DNA of 9,631 nucleotides, taken from NCBI GenBank assembly GCA_014377795.1, contig JACMOY010000371.1, positions 1 through 9,631 of the forward strand, in the 5' to 3' direction. Position 1 is the first letter of the stretch; the number at the start of each line of letters is the position of its first letter. Both the position numbers and the translations under genes were made by a program. This document shows, one piece after another, positions 8,392 through 9,631 of this stretch. The notes under the pieces were generated by a model. The model worked only from the letters and a program-made list of their open reading frames with translations. It did no database searches and had not been told where the DNA came from. Origin of the DNA: Actinomycetota bacterium (lineage in GTDB: Bacteria > Actinomycetota > Actinomycetes > Actinomycetales > Angustibacteraceae).

Positions 8392-9471
8392 ATGGCCGAG
8401 TGGTCCGAGGACGAGCTCATCCGCACCACCTTGGCCGCGGCCGCCCCGGGCACCGAGCTGCGCGACGGGCTCGAGCGCATCCTGCGCGGCCGCACCGGCG
8501 CCTTGATCGTCCTGGGCAACGACCGCCTGGTCGAGCAGATCGCCACCGGCGGGTTCCCACTCGACGTCGAGTTCTCGGCCACCCGCCTGCGCGAGCTGGC
8601 CAAGATGGACGGCGCCATCGTCTGCGACCGGGACGCCTCGCGGATCCTGCGCGCCGCCACCCAGCTGCTACCCGACCCCACGATCGAGACCGCCGAGTCC
8701 GGCACCCGCCACCGCACCGCCGAGCGGGTGGCCAAGCAGACCGGCTTCCCGGTCATCTCGGTCAGCCAGTCGATGCGGATCGTGGCGCTGTACGTCGGCA
8801 ACCGCCGCCACGTGCTCGAGGACTCGGGCGCGATCCTGTCCCGAGCGAACCAGGCGCTGGCCACCCTCGAGCGCTACAAGCTGCGCCTGGACGAGGTCAC
8901 CGGCACGCTGTCGGCGCTCGAGATCGAGGACCTGGTCACCGTCCGCGACGTCGCGGCGGTGATCCAGCGCCTGGAGATGGTCGGCCGGATCAGCGACGAG
9001 ATCGCCGGGTACGTCGTCGAGCTGGGCACCGACGGGCGGCTGCTCACCCTGCAGCTCGACGAGCTGACCGGGGGCCTCGGGCCCGACCGCGAGCTCGTCG
9101 TCCGCGACTACCTCGCCCCCGGAACCTCCGACGAGCAGGTCGCCGAGCTGCTCGCCACGCTCGCCCTGCTCAGCTCGGCCGACCTGCTCGACCTGACCTC
9201 CGTCACCCGGATCATGGGCTACAGCATCGTCGGCGACGCCCTGGACGCGGCCGTCAGCCCGCACGGGTACCGCCTGCTCAGCAAGGTGCCCCGCCTGCCC
9301 GGCGCGATCGTCAGCCGCCTCGTCGAGCACTTCGGCAGCCTGCAGAAGCTGCTCGCCGCCGGCCTCGAGGACCTGATGGCCGTCGACGGCGTCGGCGAGG
9401 GCCGGGCCCGCGCCGTCCGCGAGGGTCTGTCCCGGCTCGCCGAGTCCAGCATCCTCGAGCGCTACGTCTGA
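8392..9471 (+). CDS. disA: DNA integrity scanning diadenylate cyclase DisA
   Basis: 359 residues, ATG 8392 to TGA 9469-9471, the usual DisA length. The N-terminal DAC domain condenses two ATP into the second messenger c-di-AMP and carries both diagnostic motifs: Asp73-Gly-Ala75 (catalytic aspartate) and GTRHR 104-108 (ATP binding). A helical linker follows (about 150-285), then a C-terminal helix-hairpin-helix DNA-binding domain with [17 protein letters not shown] and the [10 protein letters not shown] hairpin near 327-342. DisA forms octamers that slide on DNA and stop synthesis at branched structures. In mycobacteria DisA is bound and inhibited by RadA, whose gene lies immediately upstream here, so co-expression makes sense. 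All key residues are present, so an active cyclase is expected. A Shine-Dalgarno GAGGTGG precedes the ATG. Downstream is non-coding sequence with repeats instead of an immediately adjacent gene. Confidence 0.97.
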   Translation: MAEWSEDELIRTTLAAAAPGTELRDGLERILRGRTGALIVLGNDRLVEQIATGGFPLDVEFSATRLRELAKMDGAIVCDRDASRILRAATQLLPDPTIETAESGTRHRTAERVAKQTGFPVISVSQSMRIVALYVGNRRHVLEDSGAILSRANQALATLERYKLRLDEVTGTLSALEIEDLVTVRDVAAVIQRLEMVGRISDEIAGYVVELGTDGRLLTLQLDELTGGLGPDRELVVRDYLAPGTSDEQVAELLATLALLSSADLLDLTSVTRIMGYSIVGDALDAAVSPHGYRLLSKVPRLPGAIVSRLVEHFGSLQKLLAAGLEDLMAVDGVGEGRARAVREGLSRLAESSILERYV

Positions 9472-9481
9472 CCCGGCCCCG

Positions 9482-9506
9482 CCTTCCCCCGACTTCCCCC
9501 CCCCCC
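9482..9506 (+). repeat. C-rich tract with an 11-C run
   Basis: CTTCCCCC occurs twice (9483-9490 and 9493-9500), and the second copy extends into an uninterrupted run of 11 C at 9496-9506. The tract begins about 10 bp after the disA stop. It may pair with the G-rich start of the following repeat (GGGGG at 9517-9521) to form a hairpin past disA, but with no T tract it is not a standard terminator. Such a long homopolymer is prone to slippage and to sequencing error. Confidence 0.6.
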
Positions 9507-9564
9507 GGACTGTCGCGGGGGCACCCCACTGCACAGCGGGACGTCGCGGGGGCACCCATTGCAC
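9507..9564. repeat. Two copies of an imperfect direct repeat after disA
   Basis: Copy 1 (9507-9534) and copy 2 (9539-9564) share GGAC, then GTCGCGGGGGCACCC, then a Cys-neutral A-C/T-TGCAC end. They differ by a T insertion after GGAC, one C in the C run and one C/T change. The units are about 31-32 nt apart. Each contains a small GGGG-GCA-CCCC type hairpin. Two copies are too few, and too imperfect in length, for a CRISPR. They may be members of a dispersed intergenic repeat family. Similarity stops at C9564, exactly where the possible IS end begins. Confidence 0.7.
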
Positions 9565-9631
9565 TAGGGCGTGTCCCGCGAATGGTTGTGGGCTGGGTGC
9601 GGTAGGCCCGCGGTATGCATGATCGTCATGA
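9565..9631 (+). mobile_element. Possible left end of an insertion sequence, cut by window edge
   Basis: From CTAG (9564-9567) the sequence reads GGGCGTGTCCCGCGAATGG, which resembles terminal inverted repeats of some actinobacterial insertion sequences as I remember them, and CTAG-type targets are used by some IS5-group elements. An ATG at 9615 opens a frame (Met-His-Asp-Arg-His) that stays open to the last base and could be the start of a transposase. The match of the two direct repeats ends exactly at this point, as if copy 2 were interrupted. The other end, target duplication and transposase lie outside the window, so this is tentative. Confidence 0.25.

Noticed and set aside
9502..9521. 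C-run/G-run pairing after disA as an intrinsic terminator
   Set aside because: Five C can pair with five G around a 10-nt loop, but no T tract follows and the pairing register is ambiguous because of the homopolymer.
9507..9564. Repeat pair considered as a CRISPR array
   Set aside because: Only two imperfect copies with a 4-nt gap, no proper spacers and no cas genes in the window.
8343..9605. Plus-strand Arg/Pro-rich frame across disA
   Set aside because: Out-of-frame shadow of disA with no domain signal.

Overview
The window is a very G+C-rich stretch of an actinobacterial (Actinomycetota) chromosome. Coding frames are long with mostly G or C at third codon positions, and GTG starts are used. 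The gene set is typical of the phylum: an SCO7613-type polytopic membrane protein, an exopolyphosphatase next to a homologue of mycobacterial Rv0495c, and an adjacent radA-disA pair. I cannot fix the genus. A member of the Micrococcales (for example Intrasporangiaceae-like) is a low-confidence guess.

Layout, left to right. (1) The 3' part of a large polytopic membrane protein runs in from the left edge to 1491. (2) 1541-3916 encodes a short UvrA-like twin ABC ATPase that keeps all nucleotide-binding and zinc motifs but lacks about 90 residues where UvrA has its UvrB-binding domain. (3) 3926-4873, minus strand, is a Ppx/GppA exopolyphosphatase that converges on the UvrA-like gene with a 9-bp gap. 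(4) 4874-4927 is a 54-bp divergent promoter region with a candidate leaderless -10 for each gene and a 16-bp palindrome between them. (5) 4928-5752 and 5742-6458, plus strand, overlap and encode a cysteine-rich Rv0495c-like protein and a class I SAM methyltransferase. (6) 6524-6889 encodes a small three-helix membrane protein. (7) 6926-8311 (radA) and 8392-9471 (disA) form the conserved recombination and c-di-AMP module. (8) 9472-9631 is non-coding: a C-rich tract, two copies of an imperfect direct repeat, and a possible insertion-sequence end at the right edge.

Functional picture. RadA is a RecA-like branch-migration helicase. DisA is a DNA-scanning diadenylate cyclase, and mycobacterial RadA is known to bind and inhibit DisA, so the adjacency fits a regulatory pair. 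Polyphosphate turnover (Ppx) sits back-to-back with the cysteine-rich protein, as in Mycobacterium tuberculosis Rv0496/Rv0495c, and the shared promoter region suggests coordinated control. Several genes appear to start without a Shine-Dalgarno sequence, with a -10-like hexamer 6-7 nt before the start codon, as expected for leaderless mRNAs common in Actinobacteria.

Most of the window is ordinary core genome. I did not find a convincing new defence, CRISPR or biosynthetic system. The best leads are the symmetric divergent promoter with its palindrome, the cysteine-cluster/methyltransferase pair, the trimmed UvrA-like ATPase, and the repeat/IS boundary after disA.
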